Source: an uncultured Clostridia bacterium (GTDB taxonomy: Bacteria; Bacillota; Clostridia; Oscillospirales; Ruminococcaceae). From it: a stretch of DNA of 64,000 nt. The position numbers and the translations under genes are program-made. The notes under the pieces are model-generated. The model was not told the DNA's origin. It ran no database searches and saw only the letters and a program-made list of their open reading frames with translations. Below are positions 9,767-16,294 of this stretch, in pieces (within the stretch, counting starts at the first letter, position 1; each line of letters opens with the position of its first letter). The stretch is from the NCBI GenBank assembly GCA_947627205.1, contig CANQVE010000001.1, forward strand, positions 62,001 to 126,000. The letters are read 5' to 3'.

Positions 9767-10045
9767 TTATTTCCCAACGACCTTTACATTGTCATACTTC
9801 TCTGACAGCTGTTCTGCTAATTTAATTTCACTTTCACTGCCCTTGTCGGCAATTATCTTTATCTCTCCTATATAAGCGTCGCGGCGCGCATGAATGATAA
9901 AGCTCTCTAAATCTTCACCGAACTTTACATAAATGTCAAACGTCTCCGTACAGCCTCTTTTAAGCGCGTTCCACAAAAGATACGCCAGCATTGCCGCGGC
10001 AAAAATAAGCATAAATATGACCGCAAACGCTCCCAGAAACTCCAT
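9767..10045 (-). CDS. Small membrane-anchored protein, unknown function
   Basis: 92 aa. I do not recognise the family. Residues about 4-27 form one hydrophobic segment (rich in Phe, Leu, Ala), followed by a basic LKRGC junction and a soluble domain of about 60 residues with beta-alpha character ending DNVKVVGK. By the positive-inside rule the C-terminal domain is probably cytoplasmic. AAGGAGG lies just upstream of the ATG, a strong ribosome site. It is placed between prmA (31-nt gap) and recD2 (19-nt gap) on the same strand, so it is co-transcribed with them. Nothing in the sequence gives a catalytic role. Confidence 0.75.
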   Translation of the reverse strand: MEFLGAFAVIFMLIFAAAMLAYLLWNALKRGCTETFDIYVKFGEDLESFIIHARRDAYIGEIKIIADKGSESEIKLAEQLSEKYDNVKVVGK

Positions 10046-10076
10046 AATACCGCCTCCTTAAAGGCAGTATATGCGT

Positions 10077-11048
10077 TTATCTCCTTTTAAGTTCAGCGCA
10101 GTTCCAGCCGTCCTCGTTCTTTTTGACGATCACTTCAAATCCGTTTTCACAAAGCGCATTTTCGACTTCGTCATATCTCTCGTCAATTATCCCCGAAACA
10201 ATAAGCCGTGCGTCGTTTTTCATGAATTCACCGAAAAGTCCGCTCATTCCTATGATAACGTCCGCCACGATATTCGCGCAGACAACGTCATATCCGCCGC
10301 CTATTTCTCCGCGAAGAGCTTCGTTTTCGATTATGTTGCCGCAAAAGGCTTTATAGCGCGATTTGTCGAAATGATTTTTCTCAATGTTCTCCGAGGCAGT
10401 CTTTACGGCATTCTCGAAAATGTCGCACATACAAACCTCTTTTGCTCCGAAAAGCAGTGATGCAATAGAAAGTATCCCGCTTCCGCAGCCGAGGTCCAAT
10501 ACCCTTTCCCCGCCCTTTACGGCGTCCTCGAGCACTTCCATTACCATTTTGGTGGTGTGGTGCTGTCCTGTGCCGAAAGTGGACGCGGGATCTATTTCAA
10601 GTATCCTGTCGCCGTCATTTGCCGTATAGTCTTCCCACGAGGGCTTTACAACAAGCGTTTTGCCGACACGAAAAGGCTTATAGTATTTCTTCCAATTATT
10701 TGCCCAATCCTCTTCTTTTACATTTGCAAATTCAATACGCACGTTTCCGTAAAAGCCGTCCGAATTCTCCGATTTAAGTTCTTCGGCCATGAGCTTTATA
10801 GCGGTAAACTGTTCTCTGCCCTGGGCGTTGTCGTGAACGTAGACAGTTATGCACGGCTCGGCATTTTCAAGCCCCATAAGGCTGTCGTCGACATAATCCC
10901 AATTTGCGTTTTTATCAGCCAGAAAGTCCTTAAAATCTGCGCTGTCCCTGACGGCAAAGCCGTCTATTCCAAGGTCCGAAAGTCTTGCGGTAATTCCGTC
11001 AAGCGCCGCGCTCGATGTGTAGATATCTATCTGAATGAAATTGTCCAT
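10077..11048 (-). CDS. prmA: Ribosomal protein L11 methyltransferase PrmA
   Basis: 323 aa S-adenosylmethionine-dependent methyltransferase that trimethylates ribosomal protein L11. The N-terminal L11-binding domain spans about residues 1-110. The catalytic domain has EIDPASTFGTGQHHTT near 150, the SAM loop VLDLGCGSGILSIAS near 183, and VCANIVADVI near 250 with the N-x-x-A/P-like motif. It is the first gene of the long minus-strand run that ends in miaA. A SigA promoter lies 33-61 nt upstream of its ATG. Length and domain order are normal. Confidence 0.94.
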   Translation of the reverse strand: MDNFIQIDIYTSSAALDGITARLSDLGIDGFAVRDSADFKDFLADKNANWDYVDDSLMGLENAEPCITVYVHDNAQGREQFTAIKLMAEELKSENSDGFYGNVRIEFANVKEEDWANNWKKYYKPFRVGKTLVVKPSWEDYTANDGDRILEIDPASTFGTGQHHTTKMVMEVLEDAVKGGERVLDLGCGSGILSIASLLFGAKEVCMCDIFENAVKTASENIEKNHFDKSRYKAFCGNIIENEALRGEIGGGYDVVCANIVADVIIGMSGLFGEFMKNDARLIVSGIIDERYDEVENALCENGFEVIVKKNEDGWNCAELKRR

Positions 11049-11080
11049 AAGTATTCCTCACACTATAAAAATACATTGTA

Positions 11081-11109
11081 ATTATACCATATCTTGTATT
11101 AAAAATCAA
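11081..11109 (-). promoter_or_regulatory. SigA promoter for prmA operon
   Basis: On the minus strand TTGATT (11104-11109) and TATAAT (11081-11086) are separated by exactly 17 bp. The predicted start is about 26 nt before the prmA ATG. It is the only clear promoter seen ahead of the prmA-to-miaA run. Confidence 0.75.
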
Positions 11110-11144
11110 GTAGGCAAATCAAAAACCGCAAAATATTTACGCCG

Positions 11145-11185
11145 AAAAAAATAATTCGTCATATTTTTTGTGAAAAATGACGAAT
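11145..11185 (-). terminator. Intrinsic terminator after lipoprotein gene
   Basis: Inverted arms ATTCGTCAT (11154-11162) and ATGACGAAT (11177-11185) with a 14-nt AT-rich loop. In the minus direction the hairpin is followed by a run of T with a single A interruption. It lies between the lipoprotein gene and the prmA promoter. The stem is short and AT-rich, so efficiency is uncertain. The rest of 11110-11290 holds a short heptad stretch (11272-11287) and no gene I can support. Confidence 0.5.
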
Positions 11186-11290
11186 GAAAAATAGTGTACA
11201 ATATACAGTAGGCAGTAATTGCGAAGAGGCTGTTTAATGTGTATGCCGTGTAAAAAGAAACAAGAGTCCAAAACTCTAACCTCTAAAAGG

Positions 11291-11878
11291 CTATTTTTTC
11301 GATTCTTTTATTTCATTGTAAAGCGAACTTAAAGTGGAAATCATCTCCTTGTCCTCGTCGGTTCGAGCGTATGTATCCGCATAAAAGACTTCTAAATATG
11401 AAATATAATATTCTGTCATTGGATGATAGTATTTCATTAGTTCGTTCTCGCTCTTTCCGTCGAGCCCATTTTCTTTTACACGACCAGCATTGGCTTTAAA
11501 AAATGCGTCATAATCCTTTACGCCATCAATCTCCAGTATGTAATTCAAATAATCTTCATACTTGGAAAAATAAAATGAATAAACATACGCTTCTTCTTCA
11601 TTTTCAGGTATCACTACATTAAACGCTTCAAGTATCTTTTTTTCCTGCTCCTCGGTAAATTCGACAAGCATTTTATCTTTTTGCATTCCCACCCACGAGA
11701 ATGGATGACGTTTTTCAGATCTATCAATAAACTTATCTGCATAATCTTTGTAGATATTTGTGTACAAAGAACAGCCGGTCATACTGAATGACAAAACGCA
11801 TATAATTGCGACCTTTAACAGTTTATTTACCATACGGTTAATATCCTTTGCAATATGTTTCGTTTTCATAACATTCAT
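11291..11878 (-). CDS. Putative lipoprotein, unknown function
   Basis: 195 aa from the chosen start. A signal segment (KLLKVAIICVLSFSMTGC) ends in a lipobox-type S-M-T-G-C, so the mature protein is probably lipid-anchored on the outer face of the membrane. The remaining roughly 160 residues are charged and helical with many Tyr and Glu. I recognise no family. The start is taken at 11878, where TTGGAG stands 6 nt upstream. A shorter start at 11833 (AAAGGA 10 nt upstream) would give a more usual signal-peptide length and is a real alternative. It stands alone between heptad-rich spacers. Confidence 0.72.
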   Translation of the reverse strand: MNVMKTKHIAKDINRMVNKLLKVAIICVLSFSMTGCSLYTNIYKDYADKFIDRSEKRHPFSWVGMQKDKMLVEFTEEQEKKILEAFNVVIPENEEEAYVYSFYFSKYEDYLNYILEIDGVKDYDAFFKANAGRVKENGLDGKSENELMKYYHPMTEYYISYLEVFYADTYARTDEDKEMISTLSSLYNEIKESKK

Positions 11879-12078
11879 GATTATCTCCAAGTACAAATAA
11901 TGCCTAACCTCGTACCTCTAACTCCAAAAAACTTATCCCTAAAAAAACAACCCCGGCAAATTATTTGATATTGCGCTAGATATAAGAAGCTGAATATAAG
12001 AAGTAAGAGGTAAGAAATGAGCGAACAACCGTTTGGCACAAATTCTAACCTCTTACCTCTTATTTCTAACCTCTAAGT
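11879..12078. repeat. Heptad-repeat spacer between lipoprotein gene and ssrA
   Basis: Short CCTAACCTCGTACCTCTAACTCC-like heptads lie at 11902-11925. A facing pair of arrays follows: AGAAGTAAGAGGTAAGAAA at 11995-12017 and its near-complement at 12042-12076. Transcription from either side would form a long imperfect stem. No gene is seen. The second array abuts the 3' CCA end of tmRNA. Confidence 0.7.
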
Positions 12079-12428
12079 TGGTGGAGCCGAGGGGAATTGA
12101 ACCCCTGTCCGAAAACCCGTCCTCACAACTTTCTCCGAGCGCAGTCAGTCATTTAAAATTCCCTTATCCGAGCGCCGACAGACAGGCTTTCGGATTTGGT
12201 AGTCTTTGGTACATCAACGGCTGCAAGACAACTCGCCGAAGACGTTCACTGCTGTCCGACGTCAAAGCTCTGCCCGCAGTAAAGCAGAGGTTGACGGCAG
12301 CGCGCTTAGGCAGCTGCTAAAACGAGATCTTCGTCTGCGTTTAAATTTAAGTTTGCGCTATTTTGGTGCTTCGCCCGCACCGCCCGCTTATCATGCATCA
12401 GGATCCCCGTCGAAGCCTTTACGGCCCC
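12079..12428 (-). ncRNA. ssrA: tmRNA (ssrA)
   Basis: Transfer-messenger RNA that rescues stalled ribosomes and tags their products for proteolysis. The 5' end GGGGCCGTAAAGGCTTCGAC (12428 downward) and the 3' end CGGCTCCACCA form a 7-bp acceptor stem with one G-U pair, and CCA is encoded at 12079-12081. The T arm GGGGTTCAATTCCCC is present. The tag reading frame is 12306-12356 with resume codon GCA. It encodes ANLNLNADEDLVLAAA followed by TAA, ending in the small hydrophobic residues expected of a degradation tag. The size of 350 nt is normal. Confidence 0.96.
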
Positions 12429-12446
12429 GTTTTGCCGTGGACATAA

Positions 12447-12481
12447 GTGGTATAATAATCACCTTGCGGTTATTATACCAC
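12447..12481. repeat. 12-bp palindrome enclosing the ssrA -10 box
   Basis: GTGGTATAATAA (12447-12458) and TTATTATACCAC (12470-12481) are perfect inverted arms. The right arm contains the ssrA -10 element. A closely similar element with the same downstream sequence TTATGTCCACG lies before hpt at 34871-34898. Confidence 0.85.
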
Positions 12482-12500
12482 AAATGTTCTGTTTTGTCAA
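12472..12500 (-). promoter_or_regulatory. Consensus SigA promoter of ssrA
   Basis: TTGACA (12495-12500) and TATAAT (12472-12477) on the minus strand with a 17-bp spacer, a perfect consensus. It is placed about 44 nt before the mature tmRNA 5' end, so a short leader must be trimmed by RNase P. Confidence 0.9.
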
Positions 12501-12538
12501 GCTATTTGAGCGCATTACAAGCACTTTTGGAAAAATCA

Positions 12539-12580
12539 GGCTGAACTTATTATTCACTTTATATTGCAAACTATTCAGCC
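12539..12580 (-). terminator. Possible terminator of the CAP-domain gene
   Basis: Arms GGCTGAA (12539-12545) and TTCAGCC (12574-12580) start one base after the stop codon of the CAP gene. In the minus direction they are followed by TGATTTTTCC. The 28-nt loop is large for a terminator. Confidence 0.4.
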
Positions 12581-12581
12581 A

Positions 12582-14306
12582 TTATTGTTTCTTTTTGCCT
12601 AAAAGGAAAATAACGAAAAGTACTGCCGTGCTGAAAATGCATACAATTATTATCACGAGAGAGGGAACTCCGCTTTCTGCCGGAGATCTTTCCTCTTGAA
12701 AATCGGGTTCTTCTACAATATACAGCGTGTCGTCAAAATCCTCAACAGCGACTTCTTCCGTTTCGTCATCTTCAATGCTCACTTCATCAGAGCTGTCAGG
12801 CTCGCCTGTTTCGCTGTCGGTTGGTCCAACATTGCTTGCTTCACTGTCGGCGGGTTCAATATCGCTTGCTTCGCTGTCGGCGGGTTCAACCTCGCTTGCT
12901 TCGCTGTCGGCAGGTTCAATATCGCTCGTTTCGCTGTCAACTGAACTAGTTGTTCCCGAGGGATTTTTCAGCACTGCCCTGTGCTGTTCCTTTAAACCGC
13001 AGCGCGCACATATCCTTTCGGCTATGCCGTCGCTTTCTGCTGTCGGCCACTTTATTATCTCATATTCGCCGAACTTGTGTCCGAGGGCGGATATCTGCTT
13101 TGAATAACTGTCATTGCAATACTTGCAGGTATATGTTATCAGACCGTTCTCCGTACAGCTTTCTTCTTTTACCTTTCTCTCGGTGTAGCTGTGTTCTTTC
13201 TTTGCTATGCTTTTTGTATAACTGTCTCCGCATTCGCAGGTGTATGTTATCTCGCCTGCAGAACTGCAGGTAGGTTCTTTCGTGATTTTTGACGTATAGC
13301 TGTGGTCGTGATAAATGCTGAAGAAATTTACGGTGTAGCTTATCGGCTTTGAAACGCCGTTTTTATAGATACCGTTTATCTTTACGGTCACGGTGTCGTT
13401 TTGCGAAAACATGCCGACATTGAATATTATGCACTTTTTCCCGCCGTAATTTGAATTGTTTACGGTAAGATACTCCGAAATACCCGTGCTGTTTTTCGTC
13501 AGGTGCCAGCTTTTATTCTGATTGGATATATCGACAGTGACCTTTGAAATATCGGGCTCGTCATAATCATCTCCGAGCACAACGGAAAACGCATAATTGT
13601 CCGAATGCGACTTATACAATTCTATCGGCATATTTTTCGGAGGCCATGCGACATAATCTCCCGCAAAAGTTTCACTGCGCTTTGTGCCTTTTACATACGC
13701 GGCGGAATATGAGCCCGTCATTCCAAATCCTATGGTCTTCAGCGCGGGACTAAGAAGCCACCGTCTGTGACCTAAAAGCGAAATATTGTCCTTGTCGGAA
13801 TCCTCGATATAACCGAATATGACCGACCTTGCAAGATTTGTATAGCCCTTTGCTATATTAGAACCGCCCGCGCCGTCAGCGCCCGTTTTATAGAGGCTTT
13901 CAGGCATTCCTGCGGGCTGTTGGGGGGAATGGCTTAGGCTTCCGTTTGCCAAAAGAACAAGCGAAGCCGCCTGCGCAAGCGCATTGTATTCATCTGTCAT
14001 AACAACGTCGTCGGGAAGTCCCGCTATGTATCGGCAGAAATTTACGGCATTCAGGGCGTTTTGTCTGTCGCTTTGGGAGATGTTTCCTGCGGCATAAGGC
14101 TCTGTTGCCGAATAATTTTCGGTATAAGAAGTGCTTTTGTCGAAATCTAAATTTAACTGTTTATAACGCTGTTTTATCTGCTCTTGGGTAGGATAATTGA
14201 GAGTGAACGTCTGCGCAGCATAGGAAACGCCGCCGTTTGATACAACGCAAAATAATGCCATAACAAATACGGCGGTCAAAAGGCACATAAAAAAGCGTCG
14301 TTTCAT
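12582..14306 (-). CDS. Secreted CAP-domain protein with C-terminal membrane anchor
   Basis: 574 aa. The N-terminal signal MKRRFFMCLLTAVFVMALF is followed by a CAP/SCP-like domain (about residues 75-250) with RQNALNAVNFCRYIAGLP and LGHRRWLLSP. Next come an Ig-like stretch and three Cys-pair modules of the type CSSAGEITYTCECG, CTENGLITYTCKYC and ERICARCGLK, spaced by EHSYT segments. A Glu/Ser tandem repeat and a final hydrophobic helix (IIIVCIFSTAVLFVIFLLG) before GKKKQ anchor it with the bulk outside. The start is the ATG at 14306 because AGAGAGGA lies 9 nt upstream; earlier in-frame Met codons have no such site. Function is unknown; CAP proteins are often extracellular. Confidence 0.85.
   Translation of the reverse strand: MKRRFFMCLLTAVFVMALFCVVSNGGVSYAAQTFTLNYPTQEQIKQRYKQLNLDFDKSTSYTENYSATEPYAAGNISQSDRQNALNAVNFCRYIAGLPDDVVMTDEYNALAQAASLVLLANGSLSHSPQQPAGMPESLYKTGADGAGGSNIAKGYTNLARSVIFGYIEDSDKDNISLLGHRRWLLSPALKTIGFGMTGSYSAAYVKGTKRSETFAGDYVAWPPKNMPIELYKSHSDNYAFSVVLGDDYDEPDISKVTVDISNQNKSWHLTKNSTGISEYLTVNNSNYGGKKCIIFNVGMFSQNDTVTVKINGIYKNGVSKPISYTVNFFSIYHDHSYTSKITKEPTCSSAGEITYTCECGDSYTKSIAKKEHSYTERKVKEESCTENGLITYTCKYCNDSYSKQISALGHKFGEYEIIKWPTAESDGIAERICARCGLKEQHRAVLKNPSGTTSSVDSETSDIEPADSEASEVEPADSEASDIEPADSEASNVGPTDSETGEPDSSDEVSIEDDETEEVAVEDFDDTLYIVEEPDFQEERSPAESGVPSLVIIIVCIFSTAVLFVIFLLGKKKQ
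12815..12950 (-). repeat. 30-bp tandem repeat inside the CAP-domain gene
   Basis: The decapeptide DSEASDIEPA and variants (SEVEPA, SNVGPT, TSDIEPA) recur about four times, encoded by imperfect 30-bp units. This is an acidic spacer between the folded part and the membrane anchor, and it is likely to vary in copy number. Confidence 0.85.
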
Positions 14307-14341
14307 TGGCGTCATTCCTCTCTGAATTGCAGTCTCATTTA

Positions 14342-14370
14342 ATTCTAACATAATAATATATTATTGTCAA
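14342..14370 (-). promoter_or_regulatory. SigA promoter of the CAP-domain gene
   Basis: TTGACA (14365-14370) and TAGAAT (14342-14347) on the minus strand with a 17-bp spacer. A second TTGACA lies 17 bp further upstream. The start codon at 14306 would have a leader of about 30 nt. Confidence 0.65.
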
Positions 14371-14410
14371 CAACATTTTTATGTCAATAACTGAAATTTA
14401 AACGACTATT

Positions 14411-14659
14411 TTATTTCCCGAAAAGTCCTCTCTTTTCCTGTTCGCTTACTGTTATTGACAAAACCTTATATCCTGTTTTCTCGACAGCGGTGCGGAGCTC
14501 TTCTTCATTTATTTCATTTTCAGACAATACGACGGTTTCTCCTTTCCTATGCGAAGAACTGACTTTTTTGACCTTAAACGCGTTTCTTACAGCGTCATTT
14601 ACATGACTCTCGCACATTCCGCACATCATGCCGTCGATCTTCATCGTTATTTTTTTCAT
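14411..14659 (-). CDS. Heavy-metal-associated (HMA) domain protein, CopZ-like
   Basis: 82 aa single ferredoxin-like HMA domain. The metal motif is GMMCGMCESHV near residue 8, a variant of GMTCxxC with Met in place of Thr. Such proteins carry Cu(I) or similar soft metals to P-type ATPases, but no transporter is next to it here. The ATG at 14659 is chosen because AAAGGAG lies 8 nt upstream; an ATG 18 nt earlier has no ribosome site. It is a single-gene unit with its own consensus promoter and a possible operator over the start site, so metal-responsive expression is plausible but not shown. Confidence 0.85.
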   Translation of the reverse strand: MKKITMKIDGMMCGMCESHVNDAVRNAFKVKKVSSSHRKGETVVLSENEINEEELRTAVEKTGYKVLSITVSEQEKRGLFGK

Positions 14660-14682
14660 TATAACTGCTCCTTTCAATATAA

Positions 14683-14698
14683 GTTAGACATAACTAAC
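14683..14698. promoter_or_regulatory. Candidate operator before the HMA gene
   Basis: GTTAG (14683-14687) and CTAAC (14694-14698) form a dyad with 6-bp spacing, covering the predicted transcription start (about 14700). Dyads of GTTAG/CTAAC type resemble DtxR/MntR-class operators. The assignment to a regulator is inference. Confidence 0.4.
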
Positions 14699-14706
14699 TA
14701 CAACTT

Positions 14707-14735
14707 ATTATAACTCTGTTTTAGCGTTTTGTCAA
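14707..14735 (-). promoter_or_regulatory. Consensus SigA promoter of the HMA gene
   Basis: TTGACA (14730-14735) and TATAAT (14707-14712) on the minus strand, 17-bp spacer. This is a perfect match, suggesting strong expression unless repressed. Confidence 0.88.
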
Positions 14736-14769
14736 GAGGAAGTTGTTTTTGGGGATTAAGTTATTTTAA

Positions 14770-15348
14770 TCTATAGGCGCAGATCCGAAAACTGTCATCT
14801 CATTATTGTGTGTTTTTTGTTGAAAGGCACAGAACCAAAAGAAGTTTCCCCGCCCATACCCTCTCCTATCCCCAATCATCTCTCCCGCCCGGTCGGCGCC
14901 GTTGCGTTAGCTACGCTAACGCCCGCTCATTTCGCTTACGCTCCATTCGCAATTTCATTGCTGACGCAATGAAATTACGGCGCCTCCCTACGCACTTTTC
15001 CTTGATTTAAGTTGTTTAAGCCTATAGGCGCATAACCGTAAGGTTGTCCGCTTATTTATCACTTTGAATAACTCAAACGCTCTTCTTTCCCGCTCAAATG
15101 TAAATGCATTTCTGGGGCGGTTTTACGCTCATCACCTCTTTGTAAGATTGCCTTTTCAAATGCAAGCATTTGAAAAGGCAATGCGGGGAAAACTCTTGTT
15201 TTCCCCGCACCCTTTAGCGCTAATTTGCGGATTGCGGGGGCTTTGCCCCCGCACCCCCACCAAAGGGCGCAATGCGCCCTTTGGAAACCCATATACCGCG
15301 CCTTACGGCGCGGTCGGGTAGCAGAAAGGTTGTTTACCGCTCGAAACA
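14770..15348. repeat. Dispersed composite repeat, copy A
   Basis: Non-coding. The shared flank CCCGCCC...GGTCGGCGCC ends at 14900, the core contains GCGTTAGC/GCTAACGC and an 11-bp stem AATTTCATTGC/GCAATGAAATT, and CGGCGCC closes it at 14978-14984. Beyond it come the shared CCTATAGGCGCATAACCG segment and five perfect hairpins in a row at 15147-15182, 15182-15209, 15233-15253, 15260-15284 and 15296-15313. The motif TTGTTTACCGCTCGAAACAG ends the unit. Copies B and C lie near 27240 and 49426. Apparent reading frames here are by-products of the palindromes. Confidence 0.8.
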
Positions 15349-15349
15349 G

Positions 15350-15380
15350 CTTCTTACCTCTTAACTTTTACTTCTTACCT
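15350..15380. repeat. Heptad array at the 3' end of rsgA
   Basis: CTTACCTCTTAACTTTTACTTCTTACCTC-type heptads run directly up to the rsgA stop codon, a placement repeated at other gene ends in the window. Confidence 0.75.
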
Positions 15381-16274
15381 CTAAAAGTTCTTTCCTCTAT
15401 ATTCCTCGAATATTTTAAGATAGCTGTCGTATCTCTCTCGCGCGATCTGTCCGTTTTCAACCGCTTCTTTCACAGCGCACCCGCTTTCCTTTATATGTCG
15501 GCAATTTGCAAACCTGCATTTCGGCGTTATCTCCCGAAACTCCCTGAATGCTCCGTCAAGCTCGTCTTTCGGTATATCGCAGTAGCACCCGATATCTACG
15601 GTCGAAAATCCGGGCGTATCGGCTATATAACCGTTTCCGATTTTAAACAGCTCGACCTGTCTGGTCGTGTGCCTGCCTCTGCCGAGCTTTTGGCTTATCT
15701 CCCCCGTTTTCAGCGAAAGCTCGGGAAACAGAACATTAAGCAGGCTCGATTTTCCTACTCCCGAATTTCCGATAAATGCCGAAATGCCCTCGCCTATAAG
15801 CTCTCTTACTTCATTTGCGCCCTCGCCCGTTATATTGTCAACAGCGCACACCGAAATGCCTATGCTTCGGTATATTTCGGGCAATTCTCCCGCTTTTTCA
15901 AGGTCTATCTTTGTAAAAACTATTATAGGCTCAATGTCTTTGCTGTCAGCAACTGCAATGAGCTTGTCGAGGATAAGTCTGTTTACTTTCGGCTCAACTG
16001 TACTGTTTACAAAAAAGATCCTGTCAAGATTAGAAAGCGGCGGTCTGGACAGATAATTTTTCCGCTCGGATATTTCCGTAATAACAGGCTCCGCATTTTC
16101 AGAAACTCCTACAGTCACCATATCCCCCGCCGAGGGACTTATTCCCCTTTGGCGAAAAATGCCGCGCGCAGCGCATTTTATGTTCTCTCCGAAAAAATCA
16201 CCGCCGAGGGCGTCCACATAATAGACGCCCCCGACGGACTTTGTTATTATTCCGTTAAATGTACTTTCACTCAT
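15381..16274 (-). CDS. rsgA: Ribosome small-subunit-dependent GTPase RsgA
   Basis: 297 aa circularly permuted GTPase that assists late 30S subunit maturation. An N-terminal OB fold (about residues 1-70) precedes the permuted G domain. G4-like VFTKIDL near 120 comes before the P-loop GNSGVGKSSLLN near 168 and DTPGFSTVDIG (G3) near 206. The C-terminal zinc site is CRFANCRHIKESGC. It is the last gene of the conserved prpC-prkC-rsgA block, 20 nt after prkC. The usual followers rpe and thiN are absent; a repeat element occupies that place. Confidence 0.95.
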   Translation of the reverse strand: MSESTFNGIITKSVGGVYYVDALGGDFFGENIKCAARGIFRQRGISPSAGDMVTVGVSENAEPVITEISERKNYLSRPPLSNLDRIFFVNSTVEPKVNRLILDKLIAVADSKDIEPIIVFTKIDLEKAGELPEIYRSIGISVCAVDNITGEGANEVRELIGEGISAFIGNSGVGKSSLLNVLFPELSLKTGEISQKLGRGRHTTRQVELFKIGNGYIADTPGFSTVDIGCYCDIPKDELDGAFREFREITPKCRFANCRHIKESGCAVKEAVENGQIARERYDSYLKIFEEYRGKNF

Positions 16275-16294
16275 ATCTCTGATTAAATACGAAT

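Noticed and set aside
11237-11335. Plus-strand frame starting MCMPCKKKQES with AGAGG 8 nt upstream
   Set aside because: It overlaps the 3' end of the lipoprotein gene and contains heptad-repeat DNA; no promoter or conservation signal supports it.
12033-12320. 95-codon plus-strand open frame over the tmRNA gene
   Set aside because: It lies antisense to ssrA, whose acceptor stem, T arm, tag frame and promoter are all clear. The frame has no ribosome site and no family resemblance.
15059-15321. Open frames on both strands in the 15.1-15.3 kb spacer
   Set aside because: Both come from the hairpin-rich repeat element; translated products mirror palindromes and low-complexity sequence.
14770-15348. 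Composite repeat considered as an insertion sequence
   Set aside because: No transposase frame, no pair of terminal inverted repeats at the outer ends and no target duplication could be seen; it is better described as a non-coding repeat.
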